Positions 1 to 8,086 are shown, counted from the stretch's first letter. The stretch is 35,997 nucleotides of DNA from Bacillota bacterium (GCA_021769035.1 JAETTP010000021.1:1-35997), one strand, 5' to 3'. A program made the numbers and translations. The notes: generated from the sequence alone by a model not told the origin.

Positions 1-1
1 A

Positions 2-3000
2 GCTGAAGACAAAACGACCGAGATTGCAACAGCCACGAATGACGCTAATGGCAAAGTTCGCTTTGTTGTTGATAACGACAAGACTGAAAACAAGTATATC
101 GGTGATGAAAAAGGAAAAACTTATACATTTTATGTTCAAGAGGTTACTGGTAGTGATAATAATATTATTTATAACAGTGAACTTCATGAAGTACAAGTAA
201 AAGTTACTCTTAAAACGACAGAAATTAAGCTTGATGGGAACACAACAACAACAATAAAGAATTCTTTTGCGGAGCAGTTGCCTGATTATAAGAATGTGAC
301 TATCACCAACACATTGAAATCTGGCGACTTGAGCATTACCAAAAAATTGCAGACGGAATGGTGGCAGGATACTCCTGATGATTTAACGTTTAACTTTGAG
401 ATTAATATTCCGAAGTTGCCGAACGGTGACTACACTGTGGTTCGTACTGATAAAGCAGGAGCGGAAACAAGTTACAATGTTAATTTTGCAGAGGGCAAGG
501 CCACTGTTGTGTTGCATAGCGGTGAAACTATTCTTATTAAGGGTTTGCCGGCTGGCTTAACGTACAGTGTAATCGAGCAAGACACTGAGGGCTACAAACT
601 GGTAAACTCTGAAAATGCAGCAGGTACTATCACCGCAAATGTGACTAACGCAAACGGCGATACACTTACGGATAACACCGCTAAGGTTACTTTCACCAAC
701 AAGCGTGATTTGGTAAACCTGGCCGTAACCAAAAAGGTTGAGCTTGGCACGGACTCTGCCGAGGCTCCTGACGAAGAGTTCACTATCAAGGTGCAGATTG
801 GCGAAGTTACAGAGGATATAATGGGCGGTATTTTGGGTGATAATCACACAGATGGTGTTAAACCTAACAATGCCCTTTATGCTGGAGATGGTGTTTACAC
901 AATCACCTTAAAAGCAGGTGAAACCGCCACAATCCATGGTATTCCCAACAACACCAGCTATAAAGTTGTTGAGGAGTCTATTCCGAACGGTTTTACATTG
1001 ACAACTGATGCGGAAGATTTAAATGGTACACTGACGGAAGATAAAACAGTGACGCTTACAAACCATTACTTCAAAACTAAAACTATTGACATTCCCTTTG
1101 AGAAAACCTGGGCGGGTATCCCGGAGGATGGCAATGCGCTTTATCCCTCCTCCATTACGGTGCAACTTAACCGTGTTTGGATGGAGAATCGCAAGGTGTA
1201 TTTTGAAGCTGTTGGCGATCCTGTAACTATTACTAAAGGGGCCGATAACACCTACAGCTACATTTTTGAAGATCAGCCCTTGTGTAGGGCCGAGGGAGTG
1301 TCTTACAATAACTATTATGTAGCAGAAATCGACATTGAATACAACGCGGAAAGCGCCGCTGCTTTGGTTGCTTATCTGGATAAACAGGCGCAAACCTATG
1401 GCAAGCATTTTCACGATGTAGAAAATGTTGACAAGGCGAATAATACCTTTAAGATTTTGGGCACTTCCGAAACTACTGAGGGGCAACGGGAATTGCTGGG
1501 CGTCTTCACAGTCGATAGCGCAAACGCGAACGTAGACCCGTTTGACGCTGCTCCAAGCGCAAGCATGGTAAACACCTGGATTCCTGCCAGCGATACTGGC
1601 GAAAACTCCTTTAAGGTGGTTAAGCAAACAGCTGGTGAAAATCCGACAAAATTGCCAGGGGCAATCTTTAGGCTGACTGACGCGAACGGTTTAGTGCGTG
1701 AAGCTAAAACTGATGAAAACGGCGAGGCTGTTTTCCGTCTGCTGCCGGAGGGCACTTACACTTTGACTGAATACGAAGCTCCTTTGGGTTATCAAATTAA
1801 CCCGACTGAGTGGACGGTTGACGTGAAGAAAGAGCTTACTTCGGTTTCCGATGAAAGTGGCGCTTGGCTAAACACCTGGACATGGACAACAGACATTACT
1901 GGTGGTGAAGCTGGCGTGCTTACGGTTACTGACGAGCTTATCACTGGCAGAATCAGCATAACCAAAGCTTTGGCAATGGATACGCCTGAGCTTGCAGCAG
2001 CTTTTGCCAACCAGAATTTCGTCTTTAACATTTACGCAGGCGAAACCCCGGACGCGGAGGCTGAGCCGGTGGCAACCCTGACGGTGCAGCCGGGCCAAAC
2101 TGCAACCACCGAGGATCTGCCTTTTGGCGTTTACACTATCCGAGAGGCTAATCCGCCGCAGGAGCTGGGCAACAGCGCCTACAAGGGCGTGACCTTTGTT
2201 CTGGGCGAAACAACGGCTAACGGTTCCATTGTGGTTAATATCGCTGAACAACAAGCTGAACCTGTTGCGGTTACGGCAACCAACAATTACACCGGCTTCC
2301 CGTCCTATGCGCCGCAGGTAAATAAGGTTATCACGGGCGTAAACGTTCCGGCTACTGTTTTCAACTTCACTTTGGCAGCAGCCGATGGCAACAATGCGGC
2401 GGGCTACACAATGCCTGAGCAGCTGACGGCTACGGTGAACGGGGCGGGCACGGCCAGCTTCGGCAATATCCTGTTCAAGCAGGCTGGCACCTACAACTTT
2501 ACAATCACAGAGCAAAACGACGGTTACACAGGTTTTACCTATGATGAATCCGTTTGGACGCTTACTGTGACTGTGGCTGAAGAAAGCGGCAATTTGGCAG
2601 TTACCAATGCCAACTATACTAAAGAGGGTGTGGCAACCGCAAATGCTGCTCAATTCACCAACACTTATACCGAGCAGAGGCCTGCAAGCGTGAATATCAC
2701 GGTGCGTAAGGCCTGGGCGGGAGTTCCGGAGGGCCAAGCGCTGCCGGCTAATGCTCAAATGCAGTTAATGCGCAACGGCGAGGCTTTCGGCCCTGTGGTG
2801 GCGGTCAACGCCGCCGGCGGTTGGGCTTACACCTGGGATAACCTGGCTACTGCCGACGCCGAGGGCAATCCCTACACCTACACGGTGGCGGAAGTGAATG
2901 TGCCGGAGGGCTATCAATCGGTAGTTACCAGCGACGGTAACATTTTCACAGTCACCAACACCTATCAGGAGCCGGCAACCGGCAGCCTGACGATTAGTAA

Positions 3001-3649
3001 GGTTTTGGCGGGCAACGCCCTGACGGACGAAATCCGTGGCCGGGAGTTTACGGTTCAGCTGCTACTGTTTGCGGCTGACGGGCAAACTCCTTTGGCGGGA
3101 GCTTATCCGTACAGCGGCGCAACCAACGGCACGGTTGGCCACGAGGGCACAATCGTTTTGCGCGGCGGCCAAAGTGTAACTGTCACCGGTTTGCCGGAAA
3201 ATACGATTTACCGCGTGGTGGAAACCGATGCTAATGGCGCTAGTATGACTGAAACTTTCTATTCTGATTTAGGTTTGCCACACGTTATTAATGATGGCGA
3301 CGCGGACACGGTGGAGGTTCGTAATGTGTTTAACACCACCACGCCGGATAATCCTGGCGGTGGCGATGAAGGCGACAACACGCCTGAATTGCCCAACCCG
3401 AATGATCCTGGCACGCCGGATGAAATCACCATTTACGATGACGATGTGCCGCTTACTTATATGAAGGTGCAAGACCCGAACAACGAGGAGGAATTCGTTT
3501 ATCTGCCAGAGGACGAGGTTCCGCTAGCAGAAATGCCGGTTCCGAAAACGGGCGACACAAGCCGCACAGGTTGGCTGGCGTTGTTCACTTTGCTTTCGTT
3601 GACGGGTTTGGCAGTGCTGATTGCCAAAAAACCTAAGCAAGAGGCTTAA
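2..3649 (+). CDS. Large cell-wall-anchored surface protein with Cna-B/pilin-type Ig-like domains (5' partial)
   Basis: The frame is open from base 2 with no stop, so the true start lies left of the window; 1,215 residues are visible. The protein is a string of Ig-like modules of the kind found in Gram-positive pilins and adhesins. Several end in V-T-F-T-N or V-T-I-T-N-T signatures, as in FctA/Spy0128-type isopeptide domains, and one SpaA/Cna-B module has L-P-G-A-I-F-R-L followed by G-T-Y-T-L-T-E (coding about 1650-1800). The C-terminus has a sorting signal: a V-P-K-T-G-D motif (codons about 3539-3556, a variant of LPXTG), a hydrophobic segment and a K-K-P-K tail. It should therefore be linked to peptidoglycan by a sortase, none of which is in view. 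A terminator follows directly. It lies inside the presumed left element. Function as adhesin or pilus subunit is inferred from domains; the ligand is unknown. Confidence 0.88.
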   Translation, partial: AEDKTTEIATATNDANGKVRFVVDNDKTENKYIGDEKGKTYTFYVQEVTGSDNNIIYNSELHEVQVKVTLKTTEIKLDGNTTTTIKNSFAEQLPDYKNVTITNTLKSGDLSITKKLQTEWWQDTPDDLTFNFEINIPKLPNGDYTVVRTDKAGAETSYNVNFAEGKATVVLHSGETILIKGLPAGLTYSVIEQDTEGYKLVNSENAAGTITANVTNANGDTLTDNTAKVTFTNKRDLVNLAVTKKVELGTDSAEAPDEEFTIKVQIGEVTEDIMGGILGDNHTDGVKPNNALYAGDGVYTITLKAGETATIHGIPNNTSYKVVEESIPNGFTLTTDAEDLNGTLTEDKTVTLTNHYFKTKTIDIPFEKTWAGIPEDGNALYPSSITVQLNRVWMENRKVYFEAVGDPVTITKGADNTYSYIFEDQPLCRAEGVSYNNYYVAEIDIEYNAESAAALVAYLDKQAQTYGKHFHDVENVDKANNTFKILGTSETTEGQRELLGVFTVDSANANVDPFDAAPSASMVNTWIPASDTGENSFKVVKQTAGENPTKLPGAIFRLTDANGLVREAKTDENGEAVFRLLPEGTYTLTEYEAPLGYQINPTEWTVDVKKELTSVSDESGAWLNTWTWTTDITGGEAGVLTVTDELITGRISITKALAMDTPELAAAFANQNFVFNIYAGETPDAEAEPVATLTVQPGQTATTEDLPFGVYTIREANPPQELGNSAYKGVTFVLGETTANGSIVVNIAEQQAEPVAVTATNNYTGFPSYAPQVNKVITGVNVPATVFNFTLAAADGNNAAGYTMPEQLTATVNGAGTASFGNILFKQAGTYNFTITEQNDGYTGFTYDESVWTLTVTVAEESGNLAVTNANYTKEGVATANAAQFTNTYTEQRPASVNITVRKAWAGVPEGQALPANAQMQLMRNGEAFGPVVAVNAAGGWAYTWDNLATADAEGNPYTYTVAEVNVPEGYQSVVTSDGNIFTVTNTYQEPATGSLTISKVLAGNALTDEIRGREFTVQLLLFAADGQTPLAGAYPYSGATNGTVGHEGTIVLRGGQSVTVTGLPENTIYRVVETDANGASMTETFYSDLGLPHVINDGDADTVEVRNVFNTTTPDNPGGGDEGDNTPELPNPNDPGTPDEITIYDDDVPLTYMKVQDPNNEEEFVYLPEDEVPLAEMPVPKTGDTSRTGWLALFTLLSLTGLAVLIAKKPKQEA

Positions 3650-3681
3650 AACTTTTAGCCAATCTTGGCTGAAATAAACAA

Positions 3682-3715
3682 ACAGCTCCTGGGCATTTGC
3701 CTGGGAGCTGTTTTG
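3682..3715 (+). terminator. Rho-independent terminator after the surface protein gene
   Basis: A 13-bp stem (ACAGCTCCTGGGC with GCCTGGGAGCTGT, two G-T pairs) closes an ATTT loop and is followed by TTTT. It begins 33 bp after the stop codon. Confidence 0.85.
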
Positions 3716-3958
3716 CTAACTGAAAGGGATATTAAAGCGGCGCCTTTATTTGTTAATTTAGTGGTTTAGTAATGATAGACTTTCCTCCTTAAGGCGATAA
3801 ACAATATAGTAAGAATTTTCAATAAAGTTTTCTCTATATTATTTGATAACAAATTTTAATCCAATAATGAACCTTTAAAAACTTAATAATTTTTTTGAAT
3901 TATTATATAATTCAGGCCATATATTATACTGTTAATTTTTAATTAGGAGGCTGATTTT
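3716..3958. other. Gene-free A+T-rich stretch upstream of the recombinase cassette
   Basis: No open frame with a ribosome binding site is visible on either strand, and the missing 3' end of cotJC is not here. The one structure is a perfect palindrome-like repeat, GAATTAT-TAT-ATAATTC at 3897-3913, about 45 bp before the small gene that follows. It is placed like an operator, but its role is unknown. No clear promoter with good spacing was found. Confidence 0.5.
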
Positions 3959-4111
3959 ATGGCTGAAGAAAAAGTGAAATCTAAAAATGAATATTGTAAA
4001 AATATTTTTAGAGCAGGGGAGGATAAAATATCCAGAGATAATTTTACGCAGAAATGGATACAAATAATTAACTCACAGGAAAGAGATAAAACTTTAAGTG
4101 TAAATCAATAA
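3959..4111 (+). CDS. 50-residue protein preceding the serine recombinase
   Basis: ATG at 3959 follows a strong AGGAGG (3945-3950) with 8-bp spacing, and the frame runs 50 codons to TAA at 4109-4111. The protein is charged and hydrophilic, with a C-terminal half around N-F-T-Q-K-W-I-Q-I-I-N that suggests an amphipathic helix; there is one Cys and no membrane segment. It lies 101 bp upstream of the recombinase on the same strand, so the two may be co-transcribed. Small proteins in this position beside large serine recombinases can be regulators or recombination directionality factors; that role here is inference from position and size only. I do not recognise a named family. Confidence 0.7.
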   Translation: MAEEKVKSKNEYCKNIFRAGEDKISRDNFTQKWIQIINSQERDKTLSVNQ

Positions 4112-4119
4112 AAAATAGC

Positions 4120-4191
4120 CTGTTTTCATATTAAATAGATGTATAAATTTTATATCTGTGCTGTAATTACTATATGAAAACAGCTTGTTTT
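4120..4191 (+). promoter_or_regulatory. Alternative hairpins in the leader of recombinase 2
   Basis: CTGTTTTCATAT (4120-4131) is the exact complement of ATATGAAAACAG (4172-4183), 40 bp apart. The right arm overlaps a second short hairpin, AAAACA-GCT-TGTTTT (4177-4191), so the two structures exclude each other. The second one ends 6 bp before the AAGGAG of the recombinase. This could be an attenuator or a protein binding site; no function is shown. Confidence 0.4.
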
Positions 4192-4212
4192 ATCTCTAAG
4201 GAGAGATGAATT

Positions 4213-5766
4213 ATGAAAGTAGCTATTTACTGCCGTTTATCGGAGGAAGATAGGAACAAGCAATTTGCCACTGATGACAGCAACAGTATTCAAAATCAAA
4301 AATCTATGCTGTTGCAATATGCGTTGGAACAGGGGTGGGATATTTACAATATTTACAGTGATGACGATTACGCTGGGGCGGATAGAAAACGGCCGGAGTT
4401 TAACAAACTGCTGGTAGATGCTGAACAGCATAAATTTGATGTGGTGCTTTGCAAAACGCAATCTCGCTTTACCAGAGAGTTGGAACTGGTGGAAAAATAC
4501 ATTCACGGTTTGTTTCCAATTTGGGGCATACGTTTTGTGAGTGTTGTGGATAATGCCGATACGGCAAACAAAGGCAACAAAAAGTCACGTCAGATAAATG
4601 GTCTTGTTAATGAGTGGTATCTGGAGGATATGTCGGAAAATATTCGTAGCGTTTTGGATAACCGGCGGGCTAATGGTTTTCATATTGGATCATTCGCGCT
4701 TTATGGCTATAAAAAGGATCCGGAGCACAAAGGCCATTTGCTGATTGACGAGGAGGCTGCCGCTGTTGTGCGCGAGGTCTTTACGCTTTTTGCCCAAGGA
4801 TATGGTAAGAACGCTATTGCCAGAATGCTAAATGACCGTGGTGTACCAAACCCAACCGAATATAAACGTCTACACGGTTTGCGCTATCAGCAGCCCAAAA
4901 CGAAAAACAGCACTCTATGGAAATATTTTGCGATTGCCAATATGCTGCGCAATGAAATTTACATAGGCAATATGGTGCAGGGTAAATATGGCAGTGTTTC
5001 ATATAAAACGAAGCAAAACAAGCCAAAGCCCCAAAGCCAGTGGTTTGTGGTTGAGGGAACGCACGAGCCGATCATAAACCGGGAGCTTTGGGAAAGAGTG
5101 CAGTTTTTGCTGCAACAAAAAGCCAAGCCGTTTATTTTTGGGCAAATTGGTTTGTTTGCCCAAAAAACGCGTTGCGCTAACTGTGGCTATATTATGCGTT
5201 CTTCAAAATGCCAGGGCAAGTATTATCTGCAATGCCCAAACCGGCATGTCGCCAAAGAAGCTTGCGAGGGAGCTTTTATTTCGGTTGAAAGATTGGAGCG
5301 TATGGTTATTGATGAGCTCAATCGTCTGGCGGCTGAGTATCTTGATAAAGATGAGTTGGCTATGAAAATTGAGTTTTGTAATAACTTGCAAGAACAGAAA
5401 AAAACCTTGCTGGCGAATAAGGCCGTCTATGAAAAGAAAATTGCAGAATACGCCAAGGGCATGCAGGATCTTTATATGGATAAGGTAAAAGGCCTGATTG
5501 GTGAGGCTGATTTTGTCGCCTTGTCCAAAAATATTTCACAAGAGAAAGAACGCTTGCTGAAACTGGTTCAGGAGTTGCAAAGTAAGATTATTGCTATTGA
5601 TAATAAAATTACCGCCAGTGATAACCGGCGTGAGTTGATTGAGCAATATACTAATTTGGAGCATTTGGACAGAAATATTGTTGATACCCTGATTGATTAC
5701 ATAATTGTGGATAAGCGTATTCAAGGAACCCGTAACGTTCCGATTGAAATTCATTGGGCTTTTTAG
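4213..5766 (+). CDS. Large serine recombinase (recombinase 2), predicted to act at the second cotJC break
   Basis: 517 residues. The N-terminal resolvase domain (about 1-150) starts Y-C-R-L-S with Ser9 as the expected nucleophile; then comes a recombinase domain (about 160-275), a zinc-ribbon domain (about 320-365, C-A-N-C-G-Y then C-P-N-R and a further Cys) and a long charged coiled-coil region (about 375-470). This order is that of large serine integrases of the SpoIVCA/TndX type, which cut two sites and excise or integrate DNA. AAGGAG at 4199-4204 supports the ATG. The stop codon is about 90 bp from the point where the cotJC reading frame is lost (5857), the usual placement of an integrase next to its own attachment site. 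It points toward the other recombinase (6115-7665), with one cotJC segment between them. Which site it acts on is inferred from position. Confidence 0.93.
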   Translation: MKVAIYCRLSEEDRNKQFATDDSNSIQNQKSMLLQYALEQGWDIYNIYSDDDYAGADRKRPEFNKLLVDAEQHKFDVVLCKTQSRFTRELELVEKYIHGLFPIWGIRFVSVVDNADTANKGNKKSRQINGLVNEWYLEDMSENIRSVLDNRRANGFHIGSFALYGYKKDPEHKGHLLIDEEAAAVVREVFTLFAQGYGKNAIARMLNDRGVPNPTEYKRLHGLRYQQPKTKNSTLWKYFAIANMLRNEIYIGNMVQGKYGSVSYKTKQNKPKPQSQWFVVEGTHEPIINRELWERVQFLLQQKAKPFIFGQIGLFAQKTRCANCGYIMRSSKCQGKYYLQCPNRHVAKEACEGAFISVERLERMVIDELNRLAAEYLDKDELAMKIEFCNNLQEQKKTLLANKAVYEKKIAEYAKGMQDLYMDKVKGLIGEADFVALSKNISQEKERLLKLVQELQSKIIAIDNKITASDNRRELIEQYTNLEHLDRNIVDTLIDYIIVDKRIQGTRNVPIEIHWAF

Positions 5767-5841
5767 CTCAAAAAAATGACGACGCGCATATAAGCCCTCT
5801 GAGAGCTTAAAAAGTGCATTAGGGTATGGCACTATTTGTTC

Positions 5842-6069
5842 TTAGGCAATCGTACCTTCCGCTGCCATATCCTCATGCAAATCGGTGATAATATCTCCTT
5901 TAGATTGGAAATAGCTGGCGGTGAAAGGCATTCCCGCTGCTGAAGCAGGATAAATCCCTGTTGTGTGGTCGACAAAATAGCTGTCGAAGCCTTGTTCTTT
6001 GATTTCCTCAATGCTCAAATCCTTAGTCAGCTGGTATACGATAGCGCTAATCATTTCCAAATGCGCCAA
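5842..6069 (-). CDS. cotJC: cotJC middle segment (split spore-coat manganese catalase)
   Basis: This 75-codon frame encodes the centre of CotJC: A-H-L-E-M-I-S-A-I-V, then Y-F-V-D-H-T-T-G-I-Y-P and D-L-H-E-D-M-A-A-E. It has no ribosome binding site and no start except a TTG that is really an internal Leu codon, so it is not a gene by itself. The upstream part of cotJC ends at 9399 and continues here exactly in frame through the shared GAGTTGG. The segment contributes the His of the E-x-x-H manganese-ligand motif at its start and the next ligand Glu as its last true codon (5859-5857); G-T-I-A-stop after it is not cotJC. After removal of the 3,333-bp element alone, the fused frame would be 140 codons plus stop (199 + 224 = 423 nt), still lacking the C-terminal quarter with the last His ligand. 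Assignment rests on recognising the CotJC family sequence. Confidence 0.92.
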   Translation of the reverse strand: MAHLEMISAIVYQLTKDLSIEEIKEQGFDSYFVDHTTGIYPASAAGMPFTASYFQSKGDIITDLHEDMAAEGTIA

Positions 6070-6097
6070 CTCGTTGGTACACCAAAAATGGAAATGT
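6047..6097 (-). other. Left attachment junction of the 3,333-bp element
   Basis: The core CCAACTC (6066-6072; GAGTTGG on the minus strand) is shared with the other junction at 9399-9405. To its left is cotJC; to its right is the element arm GTTGGTACACCAAAAATGG (from 6073), which is mirrored by the arm at the far end. The stop codon of recombinase 1 is 43 bp away. Confidence 0.85.
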
Positions 6098-6114
6098 GGG
6101 AGGACGGGAAAAGA

Positions 6115-7665
6115 TTACCTTGGCAGCTTGGGATATATTGCCAGGGTTAGGTCGGTTGTCTGGCTCCAGCGCTGACTGATGGTTTTGCTGTAAACAACTT
6201 TGTCTAAAACACTTTTTAGCAATTCGTTTTTTGTTTCAGTAGTGGGTGCGTTGAAATAGCTTTCTAAAATAGTTTGCATTTCAGGGATTGTTGTATTGGG
6301 GGATTGTAAAAACTGTTGTTTGGCTGTTATTTTAGCTTCTAGTTCAACAGCCTGTTTTTCTAATTTATCCTGTTGGGCCGTCAGTTTGGCGGAGCGTTCT
6401 AAAAAGGTTGCAGGGCTGTATATATCTTTTTCCAGTAGTTCGTGGATACGTTGTTTTTGTTGTTTGCAGCTTGCCAACTCCTGCTGAATTCTTTTTAGTT
6501 GCATTTCCTCGCTGGTTTTGTCGAGAACTGTTTCAGCAAGCCAGTTGTCCGCAGGCTTATATTCCAGCAACCATTTACTAAGACATTGCAGCAGCACCTG
6601 TTCAATGTGTTCCAATTTATCGCCGACTATGGGGCAGCCTGGTGTGGTGCAAATCAGCATGTCAGGTCCTTTTTTGTTTGTACGTTTAAACATTTTTTTA
6701 CCGCAGTAAGCACAGGTTAACAAACCAACCAGCGGATTGCTCAAACCTTTGCTTTGTGGTCCTTTGGGGCTGCGGTTGCCAGTATGATTGCTGCTAAAAA
6801 GATTTTGGGTCAGATCAAATTGTTTCTGGCTGATGATGGGCTGGTGCAGGCCTTTGATCAGGGTGACGTCTTTCGCGGCGGCCCTGGGGCGGCTTTTGCT
6901 GATTTTGCCGTTGTTGGCGGTTTTGCTTTGGGCTCGGTTGCCCCAACGAATCCAGCCGGCATAAACCGGGTTTGTTAAGATACCGCGCACCACGCCGGGC
7001 TGCCAGGGCTTGCCTGATTGGGTTGGGTAGTTTAAATCGTTTAGGCGTTTGGCTATCTTGCTACAACCGAGCTGCTCCTTGGTGAACAAATTGTAAATAA
7101 GTTGAACGGTGGCGGCTTGTTCAGTCGGCTCCAACGTCCAGCCCTTTTGATTTTCTAGTTTCCGGCGTCGGTAGCCATAAGGCGGCTTGCTGCCAAGATA
7201 TTTACCCTCATTTACAGAAGCCAGCCGGCCCCGCTGTTGCCGCTGGTTAATCATCTTATATTCCCGCCGGCTCATAAACAGGCCAAACTCAAAGTATTCC
7301 TCATCAAATTCATTGGCAGGATTATATATTTTATCAGGAGTGATAATTTTGGTGTTGGAATACTTAAAAGCCTGCGCCACTATGCCCTGGTCAATGGTTT
7401 CCCCGCGGGCCAGGCGGGTGATTTCCATAACCAGAACGCCTTGCCACAGGCCGCGTTCAACCTCATTCAGCAGTTGTTGCATAACCGGCCGGCTGGCAAT
7501 GGTTTCTCCGCTGACCATTTCCTTGTATATGGCGGTGATCGTTAAATCCAGCCGCTCTGCCAGGGCAAGCAGGGCAGCCTCGTGTCGGCTTAAACTTTCA
7601 CCGGCGCCCTTGGACTCAGCTTCGGCATCGGCACGGGATTTCCTCAGATATAAGCAATAGGCCAT
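6115..7665 (-). CDS. Large serine recombinase (recombinase 1) of the cotJC-interrupting element
   Basis: 516 residues, of the SpoIVCA-like large serine recombinase class. The N-terminus reads Y-C-L-Y-L-R-K-S with Ser10 as the expected catalytic serine, followed by the resolvase core (about 1-150, including E-I-T-R-L-A-R-G and F-M-S-R-R-E-Y), a recombinase domain (about 160-285, with K-P-P-Y-G-Y), a zinc ribbon (about 315-350, C-A-Y-C-G-K and C-T-T-P-G-C) and a coiled coil (about 385-450). GGAGAG precedes the ATG at 7665-7663. The 3' end is 43 bp from the shared core, so gene and site travel together. By analogy with sigK-skin recombinases it should act in the mother cell, needing a partner or special expression for excision; a sigma-E-like promoter candidate lies 38-65 bp upstream. 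Confidence 0.94.
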   Translation of the reverse strand: MAYCLYLRKSRADAEAESKGAGESLSRHEAALLALAERLDLTITAIYKEMVSGETIASRPVMQQLLNEVERGLWQGVLVMEITRLARGETIDQGIVAQAFKYSNTKIITPDKIYNPANEFDEEYFEFGLFMSRREYKMINQRQQRGRLASVNEGKYLGSKPPYGYRRRKLENQKGWTLEPTEQAATVQLIYNLFTKEQLGCSKIAKRLNDLNYPTQSGKPWQPGVVRGILTNPVYAGWIRWGNRAQSKTANNGKISKSRPRAAAKDVTLIKGLHQPIISQKQFDLTQNLFSSNHTGNRSPKGPQSKGLSNPLVGLLTCAYCGKKMFKRTNKKGPDMLICTTPGCPIVGDKLEHIEQVLLQCLSKWLLEYKPADNWLAETVLDKTSEEMQLKRIQQELASCKQQKQRIHELLEKDIYSPATFLERSAKLTAQQDKLEKQAVELEAKITAKQQFLQSPNTTIPEMQTILESYFNAPTTETKNELLKSVLDKVVYSKTISQRWSQTTDLTLAIYPKLPR

Positions 7666-7702
7666 TTGTGCATCTCTCCATTTAAGTAATAAAGGCTATA
7701 AA

Positions 7703-7730
7703 AGCGTATTCCTTTTTGTGAGTATTATTC
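7703..7730 (-). promoter_or_regulatory. Candidate sigma-E-like promoter of recombinase 1
   Basis: On the minus strand GAATAAT (7730-7724) and AATACGCT (7710-7703) are separated by 13 bp. They match the sigma-E consensus KMATATT and CATACAHT at 6 of 7 and 6 of 8 positions; the spacing is one base shorter than usual. The start codon follows after about 38 bp. The match is suggestive only, because the local sequence is A+T-rich. Confidence 0.35.
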
Positions 7731-7836
7731 TAATAGCTTTTGCTTTAGGGATTTCCGAGCGTTGTTTGCTGCACAAAATTAAAGGAAATGGGCCGAGCTG
7801 TGAAGCATAGATATTAAGGGAAAGGGGTTGATAACA

Positions 7837-8034
7837 ATGCTTTGCGGAGATTGCAACGATAGGGGGTTGGCAGAAAAGGAGCATATTGTGGCAGATTACT
7901 CTTTTCCTGACGGCAGCCGGGGCGTGATAATGGATGCGTCTTACATAAATAAAACGCCGGAGGAAATAAGAGAGGTGGAAAAAAACTATCAACGGGTGAT
8001 TTGGAACATTATGCTTGAAAAAAAAGTGAGATAA
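7837..8034 (+). CDS. 65-residue protein of unknown function inside the cotJC element
   Basis: ATG at 7837 lies 9 bp after AAAGGGG; a TTG at 7828 is also possible but is too close to that sequence. The product begins with two cysteines (C-G-D-C), has a Y-S-F-P-D-G-S-R-G-V-I-M beta-hairpin-like stretch and a P-E-E-I-R-E-V-E-K-N helix, and ends K-K-V-R. It is transcribed away from the recombinase gene, with 171 bp between the two start codons, and a strong terminator follows directly. I do not recognise the family. Its size, charge and place make it a candidate regulator of the recombinase, possibly a directionality factor, but nothing in the sequence proves that. Confidence 0.65.
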   Translation: MLCGDCNDRGLAEKEHIVADYSFPDGSRGVIMDASYINKTPEEIREVEKNYQRVIWNIMLEKKVR

Positions 8035-8037
8035 TTA

Positions 8038-8086
8038 AGCAGACGATAGCAGCTCCTGAAATAGAGCCGCTATCGCCTGCTTGTTT
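8038..8086 (+). terminator. Terminator after the 65-residue gene
   Basis: AGCAG-A-CGATAGC (8038-8050) pairs with GCTATCG-C-CTGCT (8069-8081) with one mismatch, followed by TGTTTT. It sits between this gene and the end of the convergent kinase gene and may serve both. Confidence 0.8.

Larger units (their letters stand above)
1..5856. mobile_element. Right part of a second presumed cotJC-interrupting element (left end outside the window)
   Basis: On the minus strand the cotJC frame is intact to the GAA codon at 5859-5857 and then changes abruptly to unrelated sequence ending in a stop at 5844-5842. Family members continue with Q-K-A-R at this point. Everything from 5856 leftward, including recombinase 2 and the surface protein gene, is therefore likely to belong to an element of at least 5.8 kb. 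The other end, and the remaining roughly 55 codons of cotJC, are not in the window. That the surface protein belongs to the same element is an inference from continuity. Confidence 0.6.

Noticed and set aside
1868-2758. 296-codon open frame on the minus strand
   Set aside because: Opposite the repetitive surface protein gene; composition is His/Arg/Cys-rich as in shadows.
3716-3958. Possible location of the missing 3' end of cotJC
   Set aside because: Both strands were read for the Q-K-A-R and R-E-x-x-H-F-Q type motifs; none is present.
4120-4183. 12-bp inverted repeat as an attachment site of recombinase 2
   Set aside because: It is 64 bp overall, upstream of the recombinase start, and far from the cotJC break; a leader hairpin is simpler.
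5842-6069. Independent short gene with TTG start
   Set aside because: No ribosome binding site; the sequence is the middle of CotJC and the TTG is an internal Leu codon shared with the 9399 junction.
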